From positions 930,001-994,000 of the forward strand of contig NZ_JBHUIB010000001.1 of assembly GCF_042682785.1 (NCBI RefSeq): a stretch of DNA of 64,000 bases, given 5' to 3'. Shown in pieces: positions 26,896 to 36,800 of this stretch. The DNA is from Thalassotalea_F euphylliae. GTDB taxonomy: Bacteria; Pseudomonadota; Gammaproteobacteria; Enterobacterales; Alteromonadaceae. A program made the translations under genes and the position numbers. Positions within the stretch are counted from its first letter, which is position 1; each line of letters opens with the position of its first letter. The notes beneath the pieces were generated by a model. That model was not told the origin of the DNA. It ran no database searches and saw only the letters and a list, made by a program, of their open reading frames with translations.

Positions 26896-27747
26896 ATGAT
26901 TCAACACCCTATCATCTTCACAGATTTAGATGGCACACTACTCGATCACTACACGTATAGCTTTGAAGCGGCTTTACCAGTCATTGCTCAATTAAAAGTA
27001 AACGACATCCCGGTGGTCGCTACTACAAGCAAAACGGTGCAAGAAGTCATTAACATCTATGAAGCAATAGGTATCAACGGCCCATTCATTGTCGAGAACG
27101 GTGCAGCGGTATACTTGCCGAAACAACTTTTTAACAAACAACCTCAAGATACGACCGAGCAGCCTCACTTTTGGGTCAAATCATTTAGTCGCTCCAGAGA
27201 GACGTTCATCAACGTTGTTGAACAACTTAGCAATTCCTTTGGCGAAAAGTTCCGAAGCTTCTATCAAATGACATCCGCTGATATTGCTGAAGTTACGGGG
27301 CTAACGGTTCCACAGGCAAAACTTGCCAGCCAGCGCCAATTTGGCGAGCCTGTTTTATGGTTGGGCACAGACAAAGAAAAGCATCAATTTGTAGCGTCGG
27401 CTAAAGCGCTTGGCGCTAATGTGTTATTGGGTGGGCGTTTTATCCATATCTGCGATGCTTGTGATAAAGGGAAAGCGCTCAATTGGCTGGCTGGTGAATA
27501 TCAACACCTACTCAAGCTGCCGTATGTGACAGCGATAGCCTTGGGCGACAGTGGCAATGACATAGCCATGCTTGAAGCCGCTGATATCGCGGTACAAATT
27601 AAATCGCCAACACACTCATTTCCACGACTCGACACTGATCGCACAAGATTCATATTTCAGACCAAAGGATATGGGCCTGTGGGTTGGGCTGAATCTCTGA
27701 ATTTCATTTTAAATTTCCCATTACTTGGAGGGCATTCCCATGGCTGA
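26896..27747 (+). CDS. HAD-IIB glycosyl-3-phosphoglycerate phosphatase (MpgP family)
   Basis: This 283-residue haloacid-dehalogenase phosphatase has motif I FTDLDGTLLDH at 8-18, a threonine in VATTSKT (motif II), the lysine region, and motif III/IV ALGDSGNDIAMLEAADIAV near 215-235. FIVENGAAVYLP is typical of the mannosyl-3-phosphoglycerate phosphatase family. Because the next gene encodes a glucosyl-3-phosphoglycerate synthase, the substrate is probably glucosyl-3-phosphoglycerate, giving glucosylglycerate. MpgP enzymes are known to accept both. Its last eight bases overlap the next gene. Confidence 0.82.
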   Translation: MIQHPIIFTDLDGTLLDHYTYSFEAALPVIAQLKVNDIPVVATTSKTVQEVINIYEAIGINGPFIVENGAAVYLPKQLFNKQPQDTTEQPHFWVKSFSRSRETFINVVEQLSNSFGEKFRSFYQMTSADIAEVTGLTVPQAKLASQRQFGEPVLWLGTDKEKHQFVASAKALGANVLLGGRFIHICDACDKGKALNWLAGEYQHLLKLPYVTAIALGDSGNDIAMLEAADIAVQIKSPTHSFPRLDTDRTRFIFQTKGYGPVGWAESLNFILNFPLLGGHSHG

Positions 27748-28963
27748 TTTTTATCAAAATGGCAGCGTTACCACTTTACATAATCTTGGGCAGCGCTCTT
27801 ATCAGGATATGGAAGAAGAACTCATCACGTTTAACAAAAAACGTCCATTGGGTTTGTTATTACCATCGCTGTTTTCTGAATTGGAAGGTCCAGCACTCGC
27901 CAAGATTATCGACAAAATTTCTGAGGTGCCATACCTGTCTGAAATTGTAATTGGACTGGATAGAGCAGATGAAGACCAGTATCGTTATGCCCTTTCTTTT
28001 TTCAACAAGCTACCACAGCATCATCGCGTACTTTGGAATGACGGACCAAGGTTAAAAGCACTTGATGCGAAGCTACAAGCACTAGGCTTAGCGCCTACTG
28101 AAATGGGAAAAGGACGTAACGTATGGTATTGCATGGGTTATATTCTTGCCTCAAATAGAGCGGAATCTGTCGCATTGCATGACTGTGACATTTTGACCTA
28201 TGAAAAAGACTTACTGGCTCGTCTGCTCTACCCAGTCGCCCACCCTCAATTCAACTACGAGTTTAGCAAAGGCTTTTATGCCCGAGTCGCTGATGGAAAA
28301 ATTAATGGTCGAGTATCACGCTTATTGGTGACACCACTCATTCGCGCATTAAAGCGAGTTGTTGGCCCGAACGAATACCTAGACTATATGGATTGCTTCC
28401 GCTACCCACTTGCCGGCGAGTTTTCTTTCCGACGCGATGTACTTAACGACCTCCGTATTCCCAGCGACTGGGGGCTTGAAATTGGCGTACTCAGTGAAAT
28501 GCATCGTAATTATGCGACTAATCGCATTTGCCAAGTCGATATTGCAGACGTATATGACCATAAGCATCAAGATCTATCACTGGATAACGCAGAAGCTGGA
28601 CTGTCAAAAATGTCGATAGATATCACCAAGGCGTTTTTCAGAAAACTAGCAACGCAAGGCCAAACCTTTAGCACAGAAACGTTCCGCTCAATCAAGGCGA
28701 CTTACTTCCGAATCGCACTCGACTATGTTGAAACCTACCGGCACGATGCGCTGATGAATGGCTTATCTCTTGATATTCACAATGAAGAAGCCGCTGTTGA
28801 GATGTTCGCCAAAAACATCATGCGTGCTGGCCAAACGTTCTTAGAAAATCCTATGGAAACCCCGTTTATTCCAACATGGAACCGCGTGATCAGTGCTGAG
28901 CCAAATATTCTGGAAGAGCTGAAAGACGCCGTAGAACAAGACAACATAGAATTTGGTGGTTAG
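27740..28963 (+). CDS. gpgS: Glucosyl-3-phosphoglycerate synthase (GT81)
   Basis: This 407-residue GT-A glycosyltransferase joins glucose from an NDP-glucose to 3-phosphoglycerate, the first step of glucosylglycerate synthesis. LLLPSLFSELEGPALAKI and EIVIGLDRADEDQ near the N-terminus form the nucleotide fold. ALHDCDILTYEKD near 150-160 is the metal-binding DxD. NGRVSRLLVTPLIRALK and GEFSFRRDVL match GpgS. ATG 27740 follows GGAGG closely, whereas the TTG at 27725 lies upstream of that site. It overlaps the phosphatase gene, so both steps are produced together. Confidence 0.88.
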   Translation: MADFYQNGSVTTLHNLGQRSYQDMEEELITFNKKRPLGLLLPSLFSELEGPALAKIIDKISEVPYLSEIVIGLDRADEDQYRYALSFFNKLPQHHRVLWNDGPRLKALDAKLQALGLAPTEMGKGRNVWYCMGYILASNRAESVALHDCDILTYEKDLLARLLYPVAHPQFNYEFSKGFYARVADGKINGRVSRLLVTPLIRALKRVVGPNEYLDYMDCFRYPLAGEFSFRRDVLNDLRIPSDWGLEIGVLSEMHRNYATNRICQVDIADVYDHKHQDLSLDNAEAGLSKMSIDITKAFFRKLATQGQTFSTETFRSIKATYFRIALDYVETYRHDALMNGLSLDIHNEEAAVEMFAKNIMRAGQTFLENPMETPFIPTWNRVISAEPNILEELKDAVEQDNIEFGG

Positions 28964-28976
28964 TAAGGAGTAACCA

Positions 28977-30734
28977 ATGACAATTGATGGTATGCAAGCG
29001 TTAGCTCAAAAAGTATCGCAGCAACTTGCGGTCATATATGACGACGTGGATTTACATTGCACGTACGATGATCTCGCCGAAAGGCTTATCAGCGAAATGC
29101 GGATAGGCCCTTCGGACACTCCGCCAGCGCCGTTCAGCAATCATTGGTCAGAACAAGATGTCATCATGATCACCTATGGTGACTCTTTACTTAAGCAAAA
29201 TGAAAAGCCGCTACAAACGCTGCACCATTTCTCTGAGAACTACTTACAAGACCACATCAATAGCATTCATATACTGCCGTTTTTCCCGTATAGCTCAGAC
29301 GATGGATTTTCAGTGATTGACTATTCCTCAGTTAATGAATCCCTAGGCGACTGGCAAGATATTAATCGTATTGCCGATGCTAAAAAATTAATGGCTGACT
29401 TGGTCATCAATCATTGCTCTAGTCGAAGCCTTTGGTTTGAGAATTTTATCAAGGGCGAGGGTCAAGGACATGACTATTTCTTCACTGCCGAACCTGAAGA
29501 CGATTTATCACAGGTCGTGCGACCACGCACATCACCGTTGCTTAGAAAAACAGGTACTGCTGATGGCGAGAAATATGTCTGGTGCACCTTCAGCCATGAC
29601 CAAGTTGATCTGGACTTTCGTAATCCTGAAGTACTCAGTCAGTTTGTCAAAATTTTACGCCAGTACTTAGACAATGGCGTACGTATTTTCAGAATGGATG
29701 CCGTGGCCTTTTTATGGAAAATAGTGGGCTCTTCTTCTATCAATTTACCACAAACGCATGAAGTCGTTAGGTTGTTGCGTACCCTAATAGAACATGCGCA
29801 ACCAGATGCTGTGATCATCACAGAAACTAACATTCCTAACACGCAAAACCTAACGTATTTTGGCAACGCTAACGAAGCACACTGCATCTATAACTTCTCA
29901 TTACCTCCACTACTTATTAATACCTTAATCACTGGTAATTGTTTGTATTTAAAACGTTGGTTAATGAGTATGCCACCAGCGCAAGATGGCACGACGTATT
30001 TTAACTTTATCGCATCCCATGACGGCATTGGCTTAAGGCCTGCTGAAGGCCTACTCAGCGATCAGGAAATCAGCACGCTCATTAACACAATGAAGTCATT
30101 TGGCGGTGCCATTTCGTGGCGCACTAGTGAAACAGGTGAACAAAAAGCGTATGAAATGAATATTTCGCTATTTGATGCTTTGCAGGGGACAACAAATGGG
30201 CCAGATAAATGGGGTATGCCGCGCTTTATTTGTGCACACACCATTATGTTGGCGCTTGAAGGAATACCGGGCATTTATATACACAGTCTATTGGGTACAC
30301 GTAACGACTATGAAAAACTAAAAAATACACATCACAATCGTGCCATTAACCGACACCGCTGGGACTATACTGCGTTACAAGAAAAATTGGCAGACGCATC
30401 AAACCCTCATGCGATAGTGCTTGAGCAAATGCTGGCCCTGATAGACAAACGCACAGCGCAAAAAGCATTTCACCCTAATGCGACTCAGTTCACTTTGCAT
30501 TTGGGATTAAATTTATTCGGGTTTTGGCGTCAAAGCCAAGACAGAAGACAAAGTATTTTCTGTGTATCGAATATTACTGACCAAGAAATCGAGTTGCCTA
30601 TTAGCGAATTGAACTTGATTATTACCGAATCTTGGTATGACCTTATCATTGGTATCGAAATCACCGATTTAACACAAGCGCTATTATTGTCGCCCTACCA
30701 AAGTGTATGGATTACCAACGTAAAACCATCGTAG
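28977..30734 (+). CDS. GH13_18 phosphorylase, probable glucosylglycerate phosphorylase
   Basis: This 585-residue TIM-barrel protein belongs to the sucrose-phosphorylase group of GH13. IHILPFFPYSSDDGFSVIDY is the diagnostic opening. The nucleophile is the Asp in RIFRMDAVAFLWK near 240, the acid/base Glu is in VIITETNIPN near 283, and the stabilising Asp is in IASHDGIG near 345. Family members use phosphate to cleave sucrose, sucrose-6-phosphate or glucosylglycerate. Position right after the glucosylglycerate synthesis genes points to glucosylglycerate as substrate, releasing glucose-1-phosphate and glycerate. A strong ribosome site (AAGGAG) precedes the ATG. Confidence 0.85.
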   Translation: MTIDGMQALAQKVSQQLAVIYDDVDLHCTYDDLAERLISEMRIGPSDTPPAPFSNHWSEQDVIMITYGDSLLKQNEKPLQTLHHFSENYLQDHINSIHILPFFPYSSDDGFSVIDYSSVNESLGDWQDINRIADAKKLMADLVINHCSSRSLWFENFIKGEGQGHDYFFTAEPEDDLSQVVRPRTSPLLRKTGTADGEKYVWCTFSHDQVDLDFRNPEVLSQFVKILRQYLDNGVRIFRMDAVAFLWKIVGSSSINLPQTHEVVRLLRTLIEHAQPDAVIITETNIPNTQNLTYFGNANEAHCIYNFSLPPLLINTLITGNCLYLKRWLMSMPPAQDGTTYFNFIASHDGIGLRPAEGLLSDQEISTLINTMKSFGGAISWRTSETGEQKAYEMNISLFDALQGTTNGPDKWGMPRFICAHTIMLALEGIPGIYIHSLLGTRNDYEKLKNTHHNRAINRHRWDYTALQEKLADASNPHAIVLEQMLALIDKRTAQKAFHPNATQFTLHLGLNLFGFWRQSQDRRQSIFCVSNITDQEIELPISELNLIITESWYDLIIGIEITDLTQALLLSPYQSVWITNVKPS

Positions 30735-30753
30735 TAGCAACTAATCAGTAATA

Positions 30754-30798
30754 ACTATGTAACAGCTTCGCAACCAAACCAAAGCACTGTTACATAGT
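30754..30798. repeat. 12-bp perfect inverted repeat after the glucosylglycerate operon
   Basis: ACTATGTAACAG (30754-30765) pairs with CTGTTACATAGT (30787-30798) around a 21-base loop. There is no T tract, so it is not a standard terminator. It may be an mRNA 3' stabiliser or an operator for the downstream signalling genes. Confidence 0.45.
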
Positions 30799-30878
30799 GA
30801 CAGCAAAACAATAACAAAACATTACACCTCTACAAGTGAACATTTTTTATACTTGCGCGATTGATGAGAGAGGTGCCA

Positions 30879-32135
30879 ATGGAAGTAGTCAGCAGTGAAA
30901 TTTCAGCATTATCACTATTAGTCGTTGAAGACGATAAGTTTCAGCGCTTAGCGTTAGTGCAGATGGTGAAGAAGCTTGGTCTTAAGGATGTATTTAGCGC
31001 AGGTGACGGTGAGAAAGCATTAGAGTTTTTAGACTTACGCTCATTTGACGTCATTATTTGCGATTTATCTATGCCGAATATGGATGGCCTTGCATTAATT
31101 CGCCAACTGTCAAAATCTTCCTTTGCAGGCAGCATTCTTGTTTCGAGTGCACTTGACGCCAGTCTTATCCGTAGTGCCAAAGCATTAGCGAAAAGCTTAG
31201 GGTTAAACATGCTTGGCGCTATCGCAAAACCATTGCAGCCAAAATCACTAACTGATGCACTTGCTCGCCATTTTGTGCCTCACCACAACAGCGTAATACA
31301 TAAACCCAAAACGTTTGAATTCACCGTCGCAGATGTTGAACACGCTATCGCAAACCGAGAGATAGTGCCCTATTTTCAGCCACAAACCTGCATGAAAACA
31401 GGAAAATTGATAGGCGTTGAAGCACTTGCCCGGTGGAACCATCCCACTCATGGCGTTATTGGTCCTGACACTTTTATTCCGCTTGCCGAAGAAAAGGACG
31501 ATCTTATTGCCGAGCTAACCGAGCAAATGTTTATGCATAGTCTGCAGGAAATGGCTAAATTACCAGCGGCATTTGAAAAGCTGCGTTTATCTATCAACAT
31601 TTCCTCGAAGAGCCTACGTGACAATGTTATTCAATATTTGCTGCTGAACCTCAATCAAATTAACAATCAAAAAAGTCGTAAGGTTACGTTGGAGCTTACC
31701 GAACAAGCCTGTATTTCCGATCCTATGATGGCGCTAGAGATTCTGACGCGTTTGCGGATGAATGGTTTTCAACTATCCCTAGATGATTTTGGCACAGGCT
31801 ACTCTACCATGGAGCAAATCGGGCAATATCCGTTTAATGAGCTCAAAATAGATCGCTCATTTGTCGGCAAAATGTTGGTCGACCATAGCGCCTACGCTAT
31901 TGTCGAGTCTTGCGTCCGTTTGGGTCGGACTCTTGGCATGCAAGTTATTGCAGAAGGTGTAGAAACCTATCAACAATGGCATGTACTTCAGAAACTGGGT
32001 TGCGATCAGTGCCAAGGCTACCTGATATCTAAGCCAATTGAGTTACATCAGCTTATTCCAACCATGCAACGTTGGTTGAAGGAATACCACACCAATATTG
32101 CATCAATTTCCTCTGAACCAGCAAAAGCGTCTTAA
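30879..32135 (+). CDS. REC-EAL response regulator, cyclic-di-GMP phosphodiesterase
   Basis: This 418-residue protein joins an N-terminal receiver domain (about 10-125, phosphoacceptor D62 in IICDLSMPNMDG) to an EAL domain (about 145-395). The EAL motif itself is intact at 181-183 in GVEALARWNHP, and LSLDDFGTGYSTM, LKIDRSFV and VIAEGVET carry the metal and substrate residues. It should hydrolyse cyclic-di-GMP under control of phosphorylation. ATG 30879 follows GAGAGAGG. A TTG/ATG pair slightly upstream is less well placed. It is followed by a REC-TPR gene and a hybrid kinase gene on the same strand, which likely form its input path. Confidence 0.92.
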   Translation: MEVVSSEISALSLLVVEDDKFQRLALVQMVKKLGLKDVFSAGDGEKALEFLDLRSFDVIICDLSMPNMDGLALIRQLSKSSFAGSILVSSALDASLIRSAKALAKSLGLNMLGAIAKPLQPKSLTDALARHFVPHHNSVIHKPKTFEFTVADVEHAIANREIVPYFQPQTCMKTGKLIGVEALARWNHPTHGVIGPDTFIPLAEEKDDLIAELTEQMFMHSLQEMAKLPAAFEKLRLSINISSKSLRDNVIQYLLLNLNQINNQKSRKVTLELTEQACISDPMMALEILTRLRMNGFQLSLDDFGTGYSTMEQIGQYPFNELKIDRSFVGKMLVDHSAYAIVESCVRLGRTLGMQVIAEGVETYQQWHVLQKLGCDQCQGYLISKPIELHQLIPTMQRWLKEYHTNIASISSEPAKAS

Positions 32136-32177
32136 CCGAGTTTTTGCCAAGTGTTCATTAAAGTTTAGGGGGAATTT

Positions 32178-33800
32178 ATGTCAAATTTTCAGATTATTAA
32201 GTTTTTCAAAGATAAAACCGTATTAGTCATTGATGACTGCCCAATGATTCTTAACGCGACTCGCGCGATGTTGATAAAAAATGGCTCCAATCCTGACAAT
32301 ATCAATACGGCGAAAGACGCACGTCAAGCAATCACAGCTTGTACAGCAACAAAATACGATTTCATACTTTGCGATTACAATCTAGGGCACGGTACAGACG
32401 GTCTGCAACTACTTGAACAACTCAGAATCAATAACGGCTTAGCCGAGAAAACGGTTGTTTTTGTGGTCACAGGGGAAGTGAGTAAAGACGTATTCTTTGG
32501 TTTCTCTGAACTAGAGCCAGACGGCTATTTGCTTAAGCCAATAAATATTAATGCCGTCACCAATAGGCTAGTCAACGCTTACCGCCAAAAACAAGTGATT
32601 CGCTCGATTTATCAAACCTATCGTAACGAAGGTGCAGAAGCCGCGTTTAAAAAGTGTGCGCGATACGAGAGCTCTACCAACATTCAACTAGTCCGCGCCA
32701 ATATTCTGCAACAAGAGGAAGCATTTGAACAAGCTCAGCAGGCTTATATCAGTTTGATCAATAGTGGCGAAGATATCGCTCGGATTCACCTCGGAAAAAT
32801 GTTAGTTGAGCAAGAAAAGTACGAGCTCGCACTGAAGGTTGTCAACCCCGTTATTGAAGAGAAAAAACTGCGATTCAAAGCCCTGCAAGTTCAAGCGCGT
32901 TGCTTCTTAAAAACGCGCAACACCACTAAATGTTTAGAGGTATGCCAACAACTGAATAGCATGTCTTCTACTAGCGTAGAGCGTCTGCTTGTCATGTACA
33001 ATCTAGCGCTAGCTGCTGATGACTCGCAATTACTGCTTAACCTGACGAACAAAATTAGTTCACGGATTACAAACTCTCGCTGGTTTACCGCTGACCATAT
33101 TCTTATCGGTGCACGCACTTATTTAGAGCTTGCCGAGCGCGAACAAAACCCTGCAGCAAGAGAAGTCCACCTAGGGGAATTTAAAAAGCGGATTAAAGCG
33201 GTTGAACAGTCATTGAAACTTTCTCAATACCAGTGGCAACGAGATATGTTGAAAGCGCGCTATGCCATGTTAACGGGTGACTTAATGCTTGCTGAAGAAA
33301 TTTGGTTCGCCTATCAGCAAGATGATGAAGCGCAGCAAATATCCTTCTATTGCTCATTAGATGCAATGCACCTTGGTAATAGACTAGGTGGCGTCGCTGA
33401 AATGATGACAGATGACCTTGGTGAAGATATTGAAATTTCGCAAGAAATCTTAACTGAGCAACTTGCCGTTCTTCATCGACAAAATCAAGCCTCACTCAAA
33501 CGCCTAACCAAGCAAGCCATCGAGCTACAGCAAGCCAATGAAACCATGAAAGCGGTGTTGCAATGGATAAAAATTTGGCAAATCAAGCCTTTTGAACCTG
33601 ATACTGCATTTCATTTGATTCGAAGCTTGTCGCACTCCATTCCTATGAATATGCCCTTAGCCAACGTGCGTTTTATGTTTGAGCAAGCAAAGAAAACCAT
33701 TGAGCTCAAAATATCAGAAGACGACATACCGCAGTGGTTCAACGGCACAAGTAACGGTGTCGAAAAGTCTTTTAATGCCTTAGCTATGGAGCAATGTTAA
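32178..33800 (+). CDS. Receiver-domain protein with long helical repeat (TPR-like) region
   Basis: This 540-residue protein has an N-terminal CheY-like receiver (about 12-135, acidic pocket VLVIDDCPM, D66 in FILCDYNLG, conserved Lys in YLLKPINI). The remaining 400 residues are alpha-helical with tetratricopeptide-like repeats, for example EEAFEQAQQAYISLI and EKYELALKVVNPVI. No catalytic or DNA-binding output is visible, so the helical part probably binds another protein. It lies 42 bases after the REC-EAL gene and overlaps the start of the hybrid kinase gene, which suggests a three-gene operon. REC-TPR proteins of this type are common in marine gammaproteobacteria and little studied. Confidence 0.85.
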   Translation: MSNFQIIKFFKDKTVLVIDDCPMILNATRAMLIKNGSNPDNINTAKDARQAITACTATKYDFILCDYNLGHGTDGLQLLEQLRINNGLAEKTVVFVVTGEVSKDVFFGFSELEPDGYLLKPININAVTNRLVNAYRQKQVIRSIYQTYRNEGAEAAFKKCARYESSTNIQLVRANILQQEEAFEQAQQAYISLINSGEDIARIHLGKMLVEQEKYELALKVVNPVIEEKKLRFKALQVQARCFLKTRNTTKCLEVCQQLNSMSSTSVERLLVMYNLALAADDSQLLLNLTNKISSRITNSRWFTADHILIGARTYLELAEREQNPAAREVHLGEFKKRIKAVEQSLKLSQYQWQRDMLKARYAMLTGDLMLAEEIWFAYQQDDEAQQISFYCSLDAMHLGNRLGGVAEMMTDDLGEDIEISQEILTEQLAVLHRQNQASLKRLTKQAIELQQANETMKAVLQWIKIWQIKPFEPDTAFHLIRSLSHSIPMNMPLANVRFMFEQAKKTIELKISEDDIPQWFNGTSNGVEKSFNALAMEQC

Positions 33801-36800
33801 TGTCAACGTTTATGCGATTAGTCACGCTCATCTGTTTATTGATAGTGACACAACCTAGCTTTGCTGAAACTGATTTAACAGCGGAAGAACAAAACTGGTT
33901 ATCGAACAAAAAAACCTTAGTCACCGCCTATCCAAGCTTTGAATACTTGCCCTACATCATTCAAAGCTCAGACGGGAAAATTCTCGGTATTTTTAACGAT
34001 TATTTAAAATTGGTAAGTAGTGAGCTAGGGCTTAGTATCGAATATCGTATCTATTCAACTAGCAAGGAAATGGAAGAAGCCTTCGCTCGAAAAGAAATAG
34101 ACATTATTGTTGGCTTTGCTGACTTAGAACGCCGTAAAGCCTTTATGAGCTTTACTGACCCGTTTATTTCGGTACCGCGATCTATATTAGTGCCCAAACA
34201 CATTAACAGTAACTCGATTGATTCTATCCAAGCATTTAACAACTATGTTTTCGCCATCGAAGAGGGGTTTGCCAGCAGAACAGAGCTCAAACAGCACTTA
34301 CCTGACATTCAATTCTTCGACGTCAATGGCACGCCTGAGGCAATGTCAGCCATCAAGTTTGGTCTCGCCCAAGCGTATTATGGTGATTGGATCACGAACA
34401 ATTACATCTATGACAAAGCGAAAAACTCAGACCTTAATTTAGTCGCGCTGAACGATGTACCTGAAGACCGTTCTCAATTTGCGGTGCAGCCCGATCAGCC
34501 CTTGTTAAAATCAGCAATTAATAAAGTGATTCAAAATATAGCACCGACTACAAAAGCGTTCATCGCTGCTCGCTGGAATAGCAGTAATGCTATTCAAAAC
34601 AACAGTCGCGTCCCGCTGATTTTGACGCCAACTGAAAGTGACTGGCTGGCAAGAAACGACACTATCCGTTATGCCTACAGTGAAAAATGGCGACCATTTA
34701 CACAAGTTAATCTAGACGGTAAACCCATTGGTATTGCCGTTGAAATATTAGAGGCCATTGCAGAACGGTTAGGCCTAGATCTTGAGCCCGTATATGTAGA
34801 AAACTGGCGTCAAGGCGAACAATTTCTCGCTAACGATAAGGTCGACCTTCTACCTGGCATGGTAAACACTCAATTTCTTGATGACGACATTTTGCTTTCT
34901 CGCAGCTATCACATGTCACCATGGGTACTTATCGCAAGATCGAATAGTCGAGTGAAAACGTCGCAAGACGCCAAAACAGCGCGAATTGCAATCCCCAATA
35001 TTGAAGGGGTGAGAGTTACCATTGGTGAACAATTCCCCGTTGCCGACATTGTGGTGCTTCGCGATATGGAGCACGCCCTACAGATGCTAGATGAAGGTGA
35101 AGCAGACGCCTTTTTTATTTTATTGTCTTCTGTTGCTCCATTACTTCAAGATGAAAACCTTGGCCGATACCACATACTGACTAGCCCTAGCGCGGAGAAA
35201 AATATCCATGTCAGTTTCGGTATTGGAAGCGATAACGCAACGCTCCATTCTCTCATCAATAAAGGATTGGCAGAGCTAGGCAGCAAAGAGATTCGCCGTA
35301 TCAATAATCATTGGTCGCAGCTCAATATTCAGCAAGGCATTGATATATCAAAGATAATAACTTTTGCTGTGATTCCTGTGATGATAGGTATAGTAATTCT
35401 TTGTGGTATTTTATTTTGGAACCGCAAACTTCAAGCAGAAATAAAAAGCCGAACAGCAGCCGAGCAACGCGCAAAACAGGCGGAGTTTGAGTTAAATTCA
35501 CTCGCCGACGCCATTCCCGGTGCAGTATTACAGTTTAAACTTAATACTAAGCAACACCTCGAATTTACCTATGTTAGCCAAGGTATTGAAGACTTAGGAC
35601 CACTCTCTCAAAATGCACTACTTAAAGACGCGCGTAACTTTTTTGCCGCTATTCCAAAAGAGGACCTTGAGCGCCTAAAAGTCTTGCGTGAAGAAACCAT
35701 CAATACATTAGGACCTGTCGACATAGAGTTCAGAGTAATTGTTGACCAAGGCGCTGTAAACTGGCTACATTTTGCCGCATTTCCTGAAAAGTTGGGAGAT
35801 GAAACACTTTGGAATGGCGTACTTCTCAAAGTGAATGAAAGAAAGGAACAGGAGTTTGCACTGTCTAAAGCCAAAGTAGCAGCAGAGCAAGCTGCTATTG
35901 CAAAATCACGTTTCTTAGCGATGATGAGCCATGAAATTCGCACGCCTATTGGTGGCATTATTGGCATGTTAGAGCTATTAGAGCAATCGTCCCTCACTGA
36001 ATCGCAACACCACGACTTAAAAACTATCGCGAGCTCGGCGAATAACTTACTGCACATTCTCAATGACGTACTTGATCACTCCAAACTGGAAGCAGGTCAA
36101 TTGACGGTTGAAAACATCGATGCCAATCTTCCCGATCTTGTTGAATCTGCGATGCTGACTCATGCGAACAATGCACATAATAAAGGCATAGGGCTCAAAT
36201 TAGAATTTGACCCGACCATTTATCATGGCATCAAAACCGACCCTATTCGCTTACAGCAAGTGCTCTCAAATCTATTGAGTAATGCCATTAAATTCACTGA
36301 AAAGGGTGAAGTAAAACTGATGGTTGAACGAACTCAAGCAAACAGTAAGCAACAAACACTACGCTTTGCTATTACTGATACAGGCATTGGTATATCGCCA
36401 ACGAATTTGCGCAAACTGTTCTCACCGTTTGCGCAAGCAGAGGACTCGACATCACGCAAATACGGTGGCACAGGGCTTGGTTTAACCATCTGTAAAATGC
36501 TTGTTGAAAGACTCGGTGGCAGTATTGATGTAGACAGTACACTAGGCCAAGGCACAACATTTAGTTTTAGCCTCACCCTTGAAACAGATGAACAACCGTT
36601 TGTACCTGAAATTAAGCGAAAACTCCCCATCGTATTGATTGATGATATGAGCTTTGCGTGTAGCAAAATAAAACGCTACTTTAACGCATGGGGCGTACCA
36701 CTGGTGGTACTCCCATTTGGCGGTGACACTGATCATTTAAAGTCATTGTTACCTAGCGGGAAGTGCGTATTTATTTGCCCTGAGGAGCTCATCAGTCATT

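Noticed and set aside
35608..36063. Minus-strand open frame of 151 codons inside the hybrid kinase gene
   Set aside because: It lies opposite well-conserved PAS-like and HisKA coding sequence. The translated text looks random and Ser/Cys-rich.
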